Assembly (NCBI RefSeq): GCF_047462415.1
Contig: NZ_JANSJE010000002.1
Span: 96,890 to 160,889, forward strand
DNA: 64,000 nt
Direction of reading: 5' to 3'
Source of the DNA: Thermostichus sp047462415
Lineage (GTDB): Bacteria > Cyanobacteriota > Cyanobacteriia > Thermostichales > Thermostichaceae
How positions within the stretch are numbered: position 1 is the first letter of the stretch; each line of letters starts with the position of its first letter. The position numbers and the translations under genes are program-made. This document shows, one piece after another, positions 37,987-47,218 of the stretch. The notes beneath the pieces were generated by a model. It was not told where the DNA came from, ran no database searches, and saw nothing but the letters and a program-made list of their open reading frames with translations.

Positions 37987-38079
37987 GAAAAGGCGCCCAC
38001 AGGTTGCTGGAGAGGGCGAACACAAAACTCTCCCCTCCCCAAGCCACGACAGCCGAACCAGCAGCAGAGCTGCTGCCTA

Positions 38080-38838
38080 TCATAAACCGCCGGGGGCCGC
38101 CGTCTGATCTGCTCCTGCTGGATACCTGAGCAAGTCCGCTCCTTCCAGCACCCGCGCCGAGCGGATCACATCCCCCACCTGCAGGCGCTCCACCCACTCC
38201 ATGCCACTGGTGACATAGCCGAACACGGCATAGCGCCCATCCAGGATCGGCAGAGCAGAGAGGGCGATATAAAACTGGGAAGAAGCCGAGTCGAGAGGGC
38301 TGGAACGGGCCATGGCCACCGCCCCCAAGCGATGGGGCAAGGCCAGCTTGCTCAGGGCGATGGGATCCTCGATCAACGTGTTGTAGCGGGGATGAGGCTC
38401 CCCGCGCACCTGGATCTCCAAAGGGATGGTGCGCAAGCGGTTGCTGCCCGGCTCTGGGGCGCCGCCGGTGCCATCCCCCCGCGGATCCCCGCCCTGCACC
38501 ACAAAGGGCTGGGGATCTTTCTCCACCCGATGGAAGGTGAGACCGTTGTAAAAACCCCGCTGCACCAAATCCACAAACTGGCCGGCGGTAAGGGGCGCCT
38601 CCTCTCCGCGGATCTCCAAGAGGACCTTGCCCACTCCTTCAGCAGTTTGCACCTCTAGCTCCACCACTGCCTTCCCTTGCAGTTGCGGGCGATGGGCGTA
38701 GGCCGGCGGGATCCCAGATGGAGAGCCAGAAGAGGGGGGCGCACTGCGACAAGCGAACAGACCGAGACAGAGGTACCCCAAAGCTAAGCCCAATCCCACT
38801 CTGCCGCGGCTCATTCGCCCCAGCTTGGCGAATTTCAT
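38080..38838 (-). CDS. Cyclophilin-type peptidyl-prolyl isomerase, lipoprotein
   Basis: A 252-residue protein with a lipoprotein signal (LGLALGYLCLGLFACRSAPP, lipobox LFAC), so it is probably anchored in the periplasm or lumen. The cyclophilin domain contains GKVLLEIRGEEAPLTAGQFV, RGFYNGLTFHRVEKDPQPFV then VQGGDPRGDGTGG, LGAVAMARSSPLDSASSQFY and GRYAVFGYVTSGMEWV. The conserved catalytic Arg (FHRV) and the GGDP stretch are present. The role is presumably folding of exported proteins. Confidence 0.92.
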   Translation of the reverse strand: MKFAKLGRMSRGRVGLGLALGYLCLGLFACRSAPPSSGSPSGIPPAYAHRPQLQGKAVVELEVQTAEGVGKVLLEIRGEEAPLTAGQFVDLVQRGFYNGLTFHRVEKDPQPFVVQGGDPRGDGTGGAPEPGSNRLRTIPLEIQVRGEPHPRYNTLIEDPIALSKLALPHRLGAVAMARSSPLDSASSQFYIALSALPILDGRYAVFGYVTSGMEWVERLQVGDVIRSARVLEGADLLRYPAGADQTAAPGGL

Positions 38839-38910
38839 CTGCCCCTTCTCCCTTTTTCTTTATCGATCCAACCTTCCACGGGGATCCCTCTCCAGACAAA
38901 AGAGAGATAT

Positions 38911-39666
38911 CTAGATCCGTTGCGACAACCCCAACTGCAAGGTAACGCTGCGAACGCCGTTGCTCACGCCCACCCCGTAGGGGCTGATGGAGATGACTCG
39001 CCACTCTCCTTTCACCGCCTGGCCGACCGGCACCTGCCGCACCACGTTGTCCACCAAGATCAAGGCTTTAGGGGCACCCGGATCGTGGATCAACCCCACC
39101 AACTTCATCTGGGGCGGCGGTTGAGGCGGGATCCGCGCCGGCGGAGCAGACCTTCGAGCGGCAGGAGGAGCGCTGGCTGCCGCTGCAGGGATCGTTCTCG
39201 CCGCCGGCTTGGCCACGACCTCTCCGCTGGGCTCCTGAGAGATAACCTTTTCAGGCAGATCCAGGCGACCTTCCTCCTCTGAAGCCGAGGACGGCTCTTG
39301 GGCTGGCAGGGAAGCGGAATAGGCAGGCCCAAGCGCCTCGACGAGATCGGGATCTCTTTGCCGAGGTGGATCGGCCTGTGAGAAAACCCCTGATCGCGGG
39401 CGCAGAGTCATCCAAAAAGCCAGCCCCGCCACCAGCGTGGCCGCCAAAGCTAAACCCAGCAGCAGTCCGCCGCCAGCCGAAGAACGGCGGGAAAGCAACG
39501 GGGGGCGCGTACCCAAATAGGGATACTCCTCCGCTCCCTCTGCCTCAAGGCTGTGCTCCAGATCCCCAAACAGCTCATCAAACAGAGAATCTGCCTGCCT
39601 CGCTTGGCCAGACCATACCCAAGGAGAACGACGGCCCCTGGCTGCTGAAGTATCCAACCCGGACAT
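38911..39666 (-). CDS. Single-pass membrane protein with GspC/PilP-like C-terminus
   Basis: A 251-residue protein. The cytoplasmic N-terminus (LFDELFGDLEHSLEAEGAEE) leads to a transmembrane helix at about 65-90 (GGGLLLGLALAATLVAGLAF). A long Pro/Ala/Ser-rich linker follows, then a C-terminal strand domain (MKLVGLIHDPGAPKALILVD, RQVPVGQAVKGEWRVISISP, GVGVSNGVRSVTLQLG). The last domain resembles the periplasmic HR or PilP-type domain of type II secretion and type IV pilus proteins, by pattern only. pilD is in the same window but far away. Confidence 0.65.
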   Translation of the reverse strand: MSGLDTSAARGRRSPWVWSGQARQADSLFDELFGDLEHSLEAEGAEEYPYLGTRPPLLSRRSSAGGGLLLGLALAATLVAGLAFWMTLRPRSGVFSQADPPRQRDPDLVEALGPAYSASLPAQEPSSASEEEGRLDLPEKVISQEPSGEVVAKPAARTIPAAAASAPPAARRSAPPARIPPQPPPQMKLVGLIHDPGAPKALILVDNVVRQVPVGQAVKGEWRVISISPYGVGVSNGVRSVTLQLGLSQRI

Positions 39667-39748
39667 AGAACCTCTCTGGCCTCACGGTGGGGATCCCGAG
39701 GCGTTGAGACACTCAGCCGACTGTTGCCGTCTCCTCAGCCCAGCTCCC

Positions 39749-40687
39749 TCACAGGAGCCGCATTTCCGGGTACTCGGTCAACAGCGCCTCCGCCGACAGG
39801 GTGTCTCCCTCCAACTGCGGCGTCCACAGCACCTCGATGGCCACAATCCGCTCGGCCGGGATGGCAGCCAACTGCATCAGACACTGCCGCAGCTCCGCCA
39901 CGGAATTAACTACAGGTAGTGTACCCAAGTTGCCACGATACGCAACCAATAGAGTTACCACCAGGTATTCGCCCACGTCCGGGATCCCAGCAGCAGCGCG
40001 CTTCAGCGCCGCTTGGGGAACCTGTTGGATTTGGTTATTGCGGTTGGTGAGGGTTTCGGCGCTAAACTTGCTGCGCTCTTGCAAAGAGGCTTGGTAGAAC
40101 AGGGATTCGGCGCGGGGGAGGGGCAGCTTCTCCACCTGGGCATGGCCGTAGGCCCAGTAGTCGCTGTAGCGCATCAGGCTCAGACTGACATTCTGCAACA
40201 GTTGGCTCAGCCCCTCCGGCGACTGGGTGTCTGATTCCAGAGCCAGAGCGTTGATCTCCTTTTGCAGTTGCCGGGCGCTGGCCAGCAGGCCCACTTTCAC
40301 CTGGGCCACGGTTACCAGCGGGTCGCCAACCCCGTCCTCTCCATCTTCGGAAACAGCCGAGCGCAGGCTGCGCACCAAAAAGCTGCCGGCCCCAATCAAG
40401 AGCAGCAGTGTCAGCAGGCCGCCACCGCCCCCCCAGAAAAAGGGCACCACCAGGGGGAACCCGAACCCACCCCCATAGCTGGGGTACACCGGAGCCGAGC
40501 GAGGGCCAATGGAGCGGGGCGCAGAGAACGTCGGAGACCGGAAAGAGCCGCCCCCAATACGACCACCACTGCGGGCCCAGACGGCGCTCACGGGGGCCAA
40601 AGCCAAGATCAAGGCCAGGGCAACGGCTAGCAAAGGCCGGCAGACGCGACCAATTCGTTTCAGCATGTTCACGGTATTTCTGTCCAT
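39749..40687 (-). CDS. DUF1517 family membrane protein
   Basis: A 312-residue protein with a signal or membrane helix (LLAVALALILALAPVSAVWA) and a Gly/Ser/Arg-rich stretch typical of the family (SGGRIGGGSFRSPTFSAPRS). A second membrane helix (LLTLLLLIGAGSFLVRSL) leads into a conserved C-terminal domain (TVAQVKVGLLASARQLQKEI, ALKRAAAGIPDVGEYLVVTL, VEVLWTPQLEGDTLS-like). DUF1517 proteins occur in cyanobacteria and chloroplasts with unclear function. I chose the ATG at 40687, with GAGGAAG upstream; a start at 40666 is also possible. Confidence 0.85.
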   Translation of the reverse strand: MDRNTVNMLKRIGRVCRPLLAVALALILALAPVSAVWARSGGRIGGGSFRSPTFSAPRSIGPRSAPVYPSYGGGFGFPLVVPFFWGGGGGLLTLLLLIGAGSFLVRSLRSAVSEDGEDGVGDPLVTVAQVKVGLLASARQLQKEINALALESDTQSPEGLSQLLQNVSLSLMRYSDYWAYGHAQVEKLPLPRAESLFYQASLQERSKFSAETLTNRNNQIQQVPQAALKRAAAGIPDVGEYLVVTLLVAYRGNLGTLPVVNSVAELRQCLMQLAAIPAERIVAIEVLWTPQLEGDTLSAEALLTEYPEMRLL

Positions 40688-40901
40688 CACGGGGCTAGTC
40701 TTCCTCAATTGTATGCTCTTTCCTTAAACAGCAGAGGGCAGGGATCCGAACCCTTTAACCGGCCATTTGAACCATTGCTAATCCCCGTCGATTGACCTCT
40801 CAGCATCCAACTCAGGATCACTTCAATCTGGCCTATTGAGACTATCGACGGAGCCGACCGCAGTCGTGTTAGGGTCTGGGAGGTTGCCAGGAGGAGGGGC
40901 A

Positions 40902-41759
40902 ATGCAAACCGGAGCAGAGGCTCAAATCCAAGAGCCAAAAAAGGAAGGGGGATCCCGGAGGGACATTCGGCTGTTGGTGGTGGACATCGATGGCACGATT
41001 GCCGGGCCTTCCAACCAGGTTTCGGAGCCGGTGCAGCGGGCCATTCAAAAAGCCAAAGCCGCAGGTGTGCGGGTGGCGATTGCGACGGGTCGGATGCATC
41101 GCTCTGCCGAGCGGTTTCACCACGCCATTGGGGCCGATATGCCCCTCTGCAGCTATCAGGGGGCGCTCATTCGCGATCCCGACAGCCAAAAGACCTTAAA
41201 ACACTGGAGCCTGGACTGGCGGCTGACGGAGGAGCTGTTGCAGGTGCTGCAGGATCAGCCGGTGGGGGTGCACCTCTACATCGATGACCAGCTCTATGTG
41301 CGAGAGCTCAGCCCCCTCAGCCAAGCCTATGCCGAACGCTCCCAGGTGCCGCTCCAGATGCTTTCCCCCGCCCAATATGGGCAAAGCCCCACCAAGATCC
41401 TGGCTGTTTGTGAAGATACGGAGTTTTTGCAGGCATTACAGGGATCCCTGCGGCGGCAGTATTCTCCTGAGCAGCTCTACCTCACTCGCTCGGAGCCGAT
41501 TTTTTTGGAGGCCGCCCATCCGGCGGTGAATAAGGGCAATGCCGTTCGTTTTCTGGCAGAAGAGCTGCTGGGGGTGTCGGCGGATCAGGTGATGGCCATC
41601 GGCGATGGCGACAACGACATCGAGATGCTGCGGTATGCGGGGATCGGGGTAGCGATGGGGAATGCCTCGCCGGCTCTGCTGCCCCACGCCGATTGGGTGG
41701 CTCCCCCTGTCAGCGAAGATGGGGTGGCGGTGGCCATCGAGACTTTTATTCTCAACTAG
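40902..41759 (+). CDS. Cof-type HAD-superfamily hydrolase
   Basis: A 285-residue phosphatase of the Cof/YidA subgroup with a C2-type cap. All HAD motifs are present: LLVVDIDGTIAGPSNQVS (nucleophile Asp and acid Asp), VAIATGRMHRSAERF (motif II Thr), NKGNAVRFLAEELLG (motif III Lys), and VMAIGDGDNDIEMLRYAGIG then VAMGNAS (motif IV). Likely a sugar-phosphate or nucleotide phosphatase. The ATG at 40902 follows AGGAGGAGGGG. The helicase gene starts 11 bases after the stop, so they probably form an operon. Confidence 0.92.
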   Translation: MQTGAEAQIQEPKKEGGSRRDIRLLVVDIDGTIAGPSNQVSEPVQRAIQKAKAAGVRVAIATGRMHRSAERFHHAIGADMPLCSYQGALIRDPDSQKTLKHWSLDWRLTEELLQVLQDQPVGVHLYIDDQLYVRELSPLSQAYAERSQVPLQMLSPAQYGQSPTKILAVCEDTEFLQALQGSLRRQYSPEQLYLTRSEPIFLEAAHPAVNKGNAVRFLAEELLGVSADQVMAIGDGDNDIEMLRYAGIGVAMGNASPALLPHADWVAPPVSEDGVAVAIETFILN

Positions 41760-41770
41760 GCAGGGAGCCG

Positions 41771-43933
41771 ATGGTGGGTTTGGCTGCTTCTCCTTTTCCC
41801 CAAGTCACGCTGCGTCCAGAACAGCAACGGGCATTGGCGTATCGTTCGGGACCTCTGGGGATCGCGGCAGTCCCGGGGAGCGGCAAGACGTTCATCCTGG
41901 AGCTGCTGATTGCCGACCTCATCCTGAATCGAGGGATCCCGCCGGAGCGCATCGGGGTGTTCACCTACATGCGGTCGGCGCGGGGCAATCTGATCAGCCG
42001 CATCAACCAACGCCTGCAAGAGGCGGGCTATCCGGAGCGTTTTACCCAAGCTTTTACCTTGCATTCGCTATCGCTGCGGGTGTTGCGGGAGGCCCCTGGC
42101 CTTTGGGAAGAGCTGTCCATCCTGGAGGGATATGAACAGGAGCGCCTGCTCAGCCGTCTCTGCCGCGCCTGGCTCGCCCACCACACCCACCTCTGGGAGC
42201 CGCTGATTCCCCCCGACGATTCCCACCAGAAGGTGGTTCGAAACCGGACGCGGTTTCGGCGTAGCTTCCAGCAGATGGTGCAGGCGGTGATCAGCACGGC
42301 CAAGAATCTGCGTCTGGGGCCGGAGCAGATCCCTGCCGACATGGAGGGCTATCTGGGCTGGGCCGCCCCCCTCTATGCCGCCTACCAGGCGGAGCTGCGT
42401 CGCCTGGGCAAGCTGGACTACGACGACCTGGGCTGGCAGGCGGTGGAGCTGATCGAGCGCGACCCTGTGCTGCGGCAGCAGGTGCAAAGCTGGTACGACT
42501 ACCTGTTCGAGGACGAGGCCCAGGACAGCTCCCCCCTGCAGGAAGAGCTGCTGCGGTTGCTCAGCCAGCGCGCCGGCAACCTGGTGCGGGTGGGGGATCC
42601 CAACCAAAGCATCATGGGCACCTTCACCACCGCCGAGCCACGGCTGTTTCGCGCCTTTTGTCAGGCCAATCCCCGAGTAGTCTTAGAAGAGTCCAGCCGC
42701 AGCGCCCCCCAGATCCTCGAGTTGGCCAACCGCCTAGTGGACTGGGTAAACCAGAAGCACCCCATCCCGGCCCTGCGCACCGCCCTGGCTCCCCAGCACA
42801 TTCGTCCGGCCACCACCGGTGGCCAGAATCCCCCGGCCAGCGAGGGGCAGGTGGAGTTTCGCCGGGTAGCCGGATCGCCGGAGGAGGAGCTGCAGGAGGT
42901 AACACGGTGGGCCCTGGCAGCCGCCCAAGCTTTCCCCGACCAGACGGTGGCCATTCTGGTCACCACCAACGAGCTGGGGGGCAAGGCCCTCGACTACCTG
43001 CGGGAACTGGGGGCAGAGCAGGTGATCGACCTGTTGCGGGGCAACCCCAGCCAGCGGCGGGTGCTGCTGCAACTCAAGGGAATAATCGACTGGTTGGCCC
43101 AGCCCACTTCCTCTGCTCGCCTGGCTGCAGCCGTAGATCACCTAGCCGACTGGGCCGGGATCCCACGGGCTGAGCTACAGCCGATGCTGGGCTGGATCCG
43201 CGCCTCGCTGCCGGAGCGGCTGCTCTTTCCCCAGTTTGGGGAAGCCCCTACTTTGCCGGATAGCCCCTCTTGGCAAAGCTTAGGCCGGCTGCTGTGTACC
43301 CTAGCCAGTTGGCTACGGGCCGGGCGTTCTCCCTGGGCAGAGGCGCTGAATGTGATTGTCCAAAGCCTCTACCGCAAGCCGGAAGAACTGTTTGTAGGTC
43401 ACTACGTCATCGACCAGTTGGAGCAGGTGCTGGGATCCCTGCCTGAGGTCGATTGGCAGGAGATTGCCCAAGAATTTCAGGTGATTCTGGATCGCCACCT
43501 TAACAACCTGCCCTCGGAGATCTTTGCCTTCGACCCCGAGCCGGGCAGCATCACCGTCGCCACGCTGCACCGTGCCAAGGGGCTGGAATGGGATCAGGTG
43601 TTCATCCCCCAGGTGTCGGCCTACGAGTTTCCCGCCCAGCACGGGGAGCGACCGGTGGGGCTGAAGTTTTTGGAAGATGTAGACATGAAAGCAGAGGCCC
43701 TGGCCCAGTTGCGACAGCTCAGCCCCAGAAGGTATTGGGAGTTGCAGGCCAACTCTCCTACCGAACAGGCCTTTCTAGACTTGGCGGCAGAGCGGTTGCG
43801 GCTGCTATACGTGGGCATCACTCGCAGCAAACGGCGGCTCACCCTCTCGGTCTCCAGCCAATCCCCCTATGGCAAAGAGCAGAGTGCATCTTTGGCGTTT
43901 CGCGTGTTAAGCCGCCCTTCCGAAGCGAGTTGA
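41771..43933 (+). CDS. UvrD/Rep-like superfamily 1 DNA helicase
   Basis: A 720-residue ATP-dependent helicase. Motifs seen in order: Q-motif LRPEQQRALAYRSG, Walker A AAVPGSGKTFILELL, Ia-like VFTYMRSARGNLISRI, motif II FEDEAQDSSPLQEEL, motif III VRVGDPNQSIMGTFTTAEP, motif IV-like LEESSRSAPQILELANRL, motif V ITVATLHRAKGLEWDQVFIP and motif VI RLRLLYVGITRSKRRL. It is close to UvrD/PcrA but divergent enough that the exact repair role is unclear. It follows the Cof-type gene by 11 bases. The upstream frame extension overlaps that gene. Confidence 0.92.
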   Translation: MVGLAASPFPQVTLRPEQQRALAYRSGPLGIAAVPGSGKTFILELLIADLILNRGIPPERIGVFTYMRSARGNLISRINQRLQEAGYPERFTQAFTLHSLSLRVLREAPGLWEELSILEGYEQERLLSRLCRAWLAHHTHLWEPLIPPDDSHQKVVRNRTRFRRSFQQMVQAVISTAKNLRLGPEQIPADMEGYLGWAAPLYAAYQAELRRLGKLDYDDLGWQAVELIERDPVLRQQVQSWYDYLFEDEAQDSSPLQEELLRLLSQRAGNLVRVGDPNQSIMGTFTTAEPRLFRAFCQANPRVVLEESSRSAPQILELANRLVDWVNQKHPIPALRTALAPQHIRPATTGGQNPPASEGQVEFRRVAGSPEEELQEVTRWALAAAQAFPDQTVAILVTTNELGGKALDYLRELGAEQVIDLLRGNPSQRRVLLQLKGIIDWLAQPTSSARLAAAVDHLADWAGIPRAELQPMLGWIRASLPERLLFPQFGEAPTLPDSPSWQSLGRLLCTLASWLRAGRSPWAEALNVIVQSLYRKPEELFVGHYVIDQLEQVLGSLPEVDWQEIAQEFQVILDRHLNNLPSEIFAFDPEPGSITVATLHRAKGLEWDQVFIPQVSAYEFPAQHGERPVGLKFLEDVDMKAEALAQLRQLSPRRYWELQANSPTEQAFLDLAAERLRLLYVGITRSKRRLTLSVSSQSPYGKEQSASLAFRVLSRPSEAS

Positions 43934-44026
43934 CAGCGAGGCCTCTGGTTCTTCCTTGCCCCGCGGCAGCCTGCTAGCATGGCTAAGCCCGATGGGGCAG
44001 TTGTTCAAAACCATGGGTATTCTGCA

Positions 44027-44881
44027 ATGCAACCTCGGCGTGTTGCCCGCGAACTGGCCCTGCTAGGGGTCAACCAACTGCCGGCCACGGCGGCCAAACT
44101 GAGCGAAAAACAACTGGCGGACTTGCTGCTGGCAGCCATCCGCGCCCTGCAGGAAGAGACCCATGAAACTCTCTCCACGGCGGCGGCGGAAATTCAGCGC
44201 AGCGATCGCCTGCTGCACGAGAGTGATCCCCTGTTATTGGCTGCTTCTGATGCCAAGGAAGAGGGCGGATCTCGCTCCCTTACTGTCCGCCTTCAGCAGG
44301 CCCAACGACATCTGCAGCGCCTGGAAACGGCTCTGACGGAGACCAACGCCCGCGACACCGCGCCGGGAGAATTGCTGGAGCTGGCCCACCAAGCCCAAGT
44401 GGCCCTCAGCAACGCCGGCCAAGCCCTGGAACACATGGAACAGCGACTGCACAGCGTCCGCCACATCCTGGATGAGGTTGTGCAGTTGTCCCAACAGGCG
44501 GTCAACCGGCTGGGAGTTGCCTTGTCCATGCCAGAGCTACTGCACATTGCCCAATCTTCAGAAGTGCGCGCCTATGCTTTGCAACTGTTAACCGCTCTGC
44601 ATGCTCACAAAGAGGCGATTGATGCTCGTTTGCAAAAGGTTTTGCTGGGCTGGCAATTGCAGCGGGTGGGTCGGATCGAACGCGATATCCTGCGCCTGGC
44701 GGTGGTGGAAATGGAGATCCTGGCCAGCAGCCCCGTTAAGGTCGCCATCAACGAAGCCGTAGAATTGGCCAAAAAATACGGGGATCCGGAGGCCGCCGCT
44801 TTCGTCAACGGCGTGCTGCGACGAGTGGTGGACAACCCGGTGGAGACCCACGGGGGCCCTGCTGCCGGTTCGGCGGGCTGA
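44027..44881 (+). CDS. nusB: Transcription antitermination factor NusB, with a large insertion
   Basis: NusB binds boxA RNA with NusE/S10 in rRNA antitermination. The N-terminus (MQPRRVARELALLGVNQLP) and C-terminus (RIERDILRLAVVEMEILASS, KVAINEAVELAKKYGDPEAA, AFVNGVLRRV) are typical NusB. Between them lies a long helical insertion of roughly 130 residues with a likely coiled coil (RLQQAQRHLQRLETALTETN, EHMEQRLHSVRHILDEVVQL). That makes the protein 284 residues against about 140-150 for most NusB. I chose the ATG at 44027 because family members start there; 43979 is possible. Neither has a strong ribosome-binding site. Confidence 0.88.
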   Translation: MQPRRVARELALLGVNQLPATAAKLSEKQLADLLLAAIRALQEETHETLSTAAAEIQRSDRLLHESDPLLLAASDAKEEGGSRSLTVRLQQAQRHLQRLETALTETNARDTAPGELLELAHQAQVALSNAGQALEHMEQRLHSVRHILDEVVQLSQQAVNRLGVALSMPELLHIAQSSEVRAYALQLLTALHAHKEAIDARLQKVLLGWQLQRVGRIERDILRLAVVEMEILASSPVKVAINEAVELAKKYGDPEAAAFVNGVLRRVVDNPVETHGGPAAGSAG

Positions 44882-44886
44882 GCAGA

Positions 44887-45330
44887 TCACGGGGGATCTT
44901 CCTTGCCAGGGTAAAAGTCGGGATCCATCACCTGCTCTAATGTGTAGGGACACTGGGCCGGCAGATCTGTCTCAGACAGGGGCGTTTCTCTCACCACCAC
45001 CAGGATCCCGTCCTGATGAGCCTCTTGCAGGGCTGCCGAAAGATCGGGCTTGAGGCTGGGATTGTCCCTGAGCAACCGCTGGATCTGGCGGCGTTGTTCG
45101 GTGATCGTTGCCCGCCAACCTTTGCCTCGCAGGTGGGGCTGGAATTGCCACTTCAGCAGATGTCCTACCAGGATCCCCAGCCGGTTCAGCAATTCCCGGC
45201 GTTCTTGCCTGCCCAAAGCCTCGATTTCCTCCACCAAGTTGGCGATATCCAGTTGCTCCCACTGCCCCGCTCTCAGCAGTGCAGCTTGCTGTTGCGTCCA
45301 GGCATAGAAGTCGGACTCGTAAAGTTGCAT
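44887..45330 (-). CDS. DUF29 family protein
   Basis: A 147-residue protein of a family very common in cyanobacteria and without known function. It shows the standard order: YESDFYAWTQQQAALLRAGQ, then DIANLVEEIEALGRQERREL, LGILVGHLLKWQFQPHLRGK, GWRATITEQRRQIQRLLRDN and PSLKPDLS. It ends with a YTLEQVMDPDFYPG motif typical of the family. It converges with nusB, with 5 bases between stops. Confidence 0.93.
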   Translation of the reverse strand: MQLYESDFYAWTQQQAALLRAGQWEQLDIANLVEEIEALGRQERRELLNRLGILVGHLLKWQFQPHLRGKGWRATITEQRRQIQRLLRDNPSLKPDLSAALQEAHQDGILVVVRETPLSETDLPAQCPYTLEQVMDPDFYPGKEDPP

Positions 45331-45466
45331 GCTTGATTACCTAAGCGGACACCGACCCAAGAACTTCTACTGGCTCCTTGCCCCCCTCCAACTCGACATC
45401 GGCTCAGGGTAGGTTGGAACCGAATAATGATCGGGGGAAGAGGGTTTTGCTTGTCTGGTGTCAAGA

Positions 45467-45538
45467 AGCGGGCGATGAGACTCGAACTCACGACATCCAG
45501 CTTGGGAAGCTAGCGTTCTACCACTGAACTACGCCCGC
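45467..45538 (-). tRNA. tRNA-Gly (anticodon CCC)
   Basis: The acceptor GCGGGCG pairs with CGCCCGC, with T as discriminator. The D-arm is TAGTTCAGTGGTAGAACG. The anticodon stem CTAGC/GCTGG encloses the loop TTCCCAA, giving CCC, and the T-arm contains GAGTTCGAGTCTC. CCA is not encoded. Confidence 0.95.
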
Positions 45539-45641
45539 ACAGGACTGGGCCCGGCATCCTGAAGCCCTGTCCTTTCTAGTCTATCATCATCTTTCACGTG
45601 GGATCCCTGATACAACTGAGGCAGCATTCTGTCTGCAACCT

Positions 45642-46169
45642 ATGTCCAGCATCCTCTTGCTCTCCGGTAGTCCCAGCGCTCCTTCTCGCTCGGAAGCCAT
45701 TTTGCATCATGCTGCCGCGATCCTGTCGGATTTGGGGTTGACCACTCAGTTGGTTTCGGTGCGGGACTTGCCGCCAGAGGATCTGGCGCTGGCCAAGTTC
45801 GATAGCCCTCAACTCAGGGAGATCCAGCAAAAGGTGGCCCAAGCTGCCGGGATCGTCATCTCTGCTCCCGTTTACAAAGCCTCTTATCCAGGCGTGTTGA
45901 AGGCGCTGCTGGATTTGCTGGATCAAGACGCCTTTACCGGTAAAGTGATTCTCCCCATCGCCACCGGGGGAACCCTGGCCCATCTGCTGGCCATCGACTT
46001 TGCGATGAAACCTGTGTTGTCGGTGATGGGGGCCACCCATATTTTGAGAGGGGTTTACATCTTAAGTTCTCAAATTCAGTTTGATGCTGCCGGAACACTC
46101 CAGCTAGAGGCCGACATCGAGGAACGTCTGCAAGCCGGGATCCGCGCACTTGCCCAGGCGGTGAAATAA
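45642..46169 (+). CDS. ssuE: NAD(P)H-dependent FMN reductase (SsuE-like)
   Basis: A 175-residue flavodoxin-like protein. SsuE supplies reduced FMN to the alkanesulfonate monooxygenase SsuD. It contains the FMN phosphate loop ILLLSGSPSAPSRSEAIL, then VVISAPVYKAS-type strand (GIVISAPVYKASYPGVLKAL), LLDLLDQDAFTGKVILPI and TGGTLAHLLAIDFAMKPVL, all typical of SsuE. No ssuD or ssu transporter is adjacent; a nitrate/sulfonate/taurine-like binding protein lies 1 kb downstream on the other strand. Other FMN reductase roles are possible. Confidence 0.88.
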   Translation: MSSILLLSGSPSAPSRSEAILHHAAAILSDLGLTTQLVSVRDLPPEDLALAKFDSPQLREIQQKVAQAAGIVISAPVYKASYPGVLKALLDLLDQDAFTGKVILPIATGGTLAHLLAIDFAMKPVLSVMGATHILRGVYILSSQIQFDAAGTLQLEADIEERLQAGIRALAQAVK

Positions 46170-46312
46170 TGGTCAACATTCCTGGAGAGAGCAGAGACGT
46201 CTGGGCCTGGCGACTGGATTTGGCAATGGCAGCGGTGCCGAGACAGAGTGCGCTAGGATGGGGCTTTAGGCGATAATGGCTTTGGCAACTTGCCCTACGG
46301 GGATCCTCTGCG

Positions 46313-46552
46313 ATGGAAGCATTTTTTGAGTTTCTCTGGTCGGCCTCGGCCATCTTGCTGGTGATCTTGGTGCTGCTGCACAGCCCCAAGGGCGATGGGT
46401 TGGCGGGCATTGGTGGGCAGGCCCAGTTGTTCTCCAGCTCCAAAAGTGCCGAGCAAAACCTCAACCGCATCACCTGGACGGTGGCTACCCTTTTCCTCTC
46501 CATCAGCGTGGTGTTGGGCGCAGGTTGGCTTTCGGCAGCCACAGGGCCATAG
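46313..46552 (+). CDS. secG: Preprotein translocase subunit SecG
   Basis: Accessory membrane subunit of the SecYEG channel. The 79 residues have two transmembrane helices (FLWSASAILLVILVLLHSPK and ATLFLSISVVLGAGW). A conserved cytoplasmic loop (GDGLAGIGGQAQLFSSSKSA, then EQNLNRIT) separates them, as in cyanobacterial SecG. Length and topology fit. A GGGGATCCT sequence before the ATG may serve as ribosome-binding site. Confidence 0.93.
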   Translation: MEAFFEFLWSASAILLVILVLLHSPKGDGLAGIGGQAQLFSSSKSAEQNLNRITWTVATLFLSISVVLGAGWLSAATGP

Positions 46553-46564
46553 GGATCTTTTTCC

Positions 46565-47209
46565 GTGTTGGCCATTTACCTGCATGGATTTGGCTCTGGG
46601 CCCCAGTCGGCCAAGGCAACTTTTTTTCGGCAGCGGCTGCAGCAGGTGGGGATCCCCCTTCAGGTGCCCGATCTGAACCAGGGCAATTTTGCCCAGCTCA
46701 CCTTGACCCGCCAGATCCGGCAGGTTGGCGACCAGCTTGCCGAGATGAACTACCCTCCTGTCACCCTCATCGGCTCTAGTTTGGGGGGTTTGGTGGCCGC
46801 CTGGGTTGCCGAACAGCACCCTTGTGTGCAGCGCCTGGTGCTCTTGGCGCCGGCTTTCGGCTTTTTGGGCCATTGGCTGCCGCGGCTGGGGGCGGAGGCG
46901 GTGGAGACCTGGCAACGCACCGGACAACTCACGGTGTTTCACTATGGAGAAGGGCGCCCGCTGCCTTTGGAATACGGTTTTGTCACCGATGCCCAACGCT
47001 ACCCAGATGGGGCATTACGACGGCCGGTGCCCACCCTGATTGTGCATGGGATCCAAGACGAAACCATTCCCATCCAAGCCAGCCGAGACTACGTGGCCCG
47101 TCGCCCCTGGGCCCAACTGGTGGCAGTGGAGAGCGACCACGCCCTGACCGATGTGTTGGAGCTCAGTTGGCCGGCTATCAGCCGCTTCTGTGGCTGGGTG
47201 ACGGGGTAG
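46565..47209 (+). CDS. YqiA/YcfP-like alpha/beta-hydrolase (esterase)
   Basis: A 214-residue small hydrolase. It has the opening IYLHGFGSGPQSAKATFF, nucleophile elbow TLIGSSLGGLVAAWVAEQ (catalytic Ser), the strand PTLIVHGIQDETIPI (catalytic Asp) and the final His in ESDHALTDVLELSW. It belongs to the YqiA/UPF0227 type of esterase with unknown natural substrate. It starts at GTG or the following TTG, 12 bases after secG, so it is probably co-transcribed with it. Confidence 0.87.
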   Translation: MLAIYLHGFGSGPQSAKATFFRQRLQQVGIPLQVPDLNQGNFAQLTLTRQIRQVGDQLAEMNYPPVTLIGSSLGGLVAAWVAEQHPCVQRLVLLAPAFGFLGHWLPRLGAEAVETWQRTGQLTVFHYGEGRPLPLEYGFVTDAQRYPDGALRRPVPTLIVHGIQDETIPIQASRDYVARRPWAQLVAVESDHALTDVLELSWPAISRFCGWVTG

Positions 47210-47218
47210 TGTTGCCGG

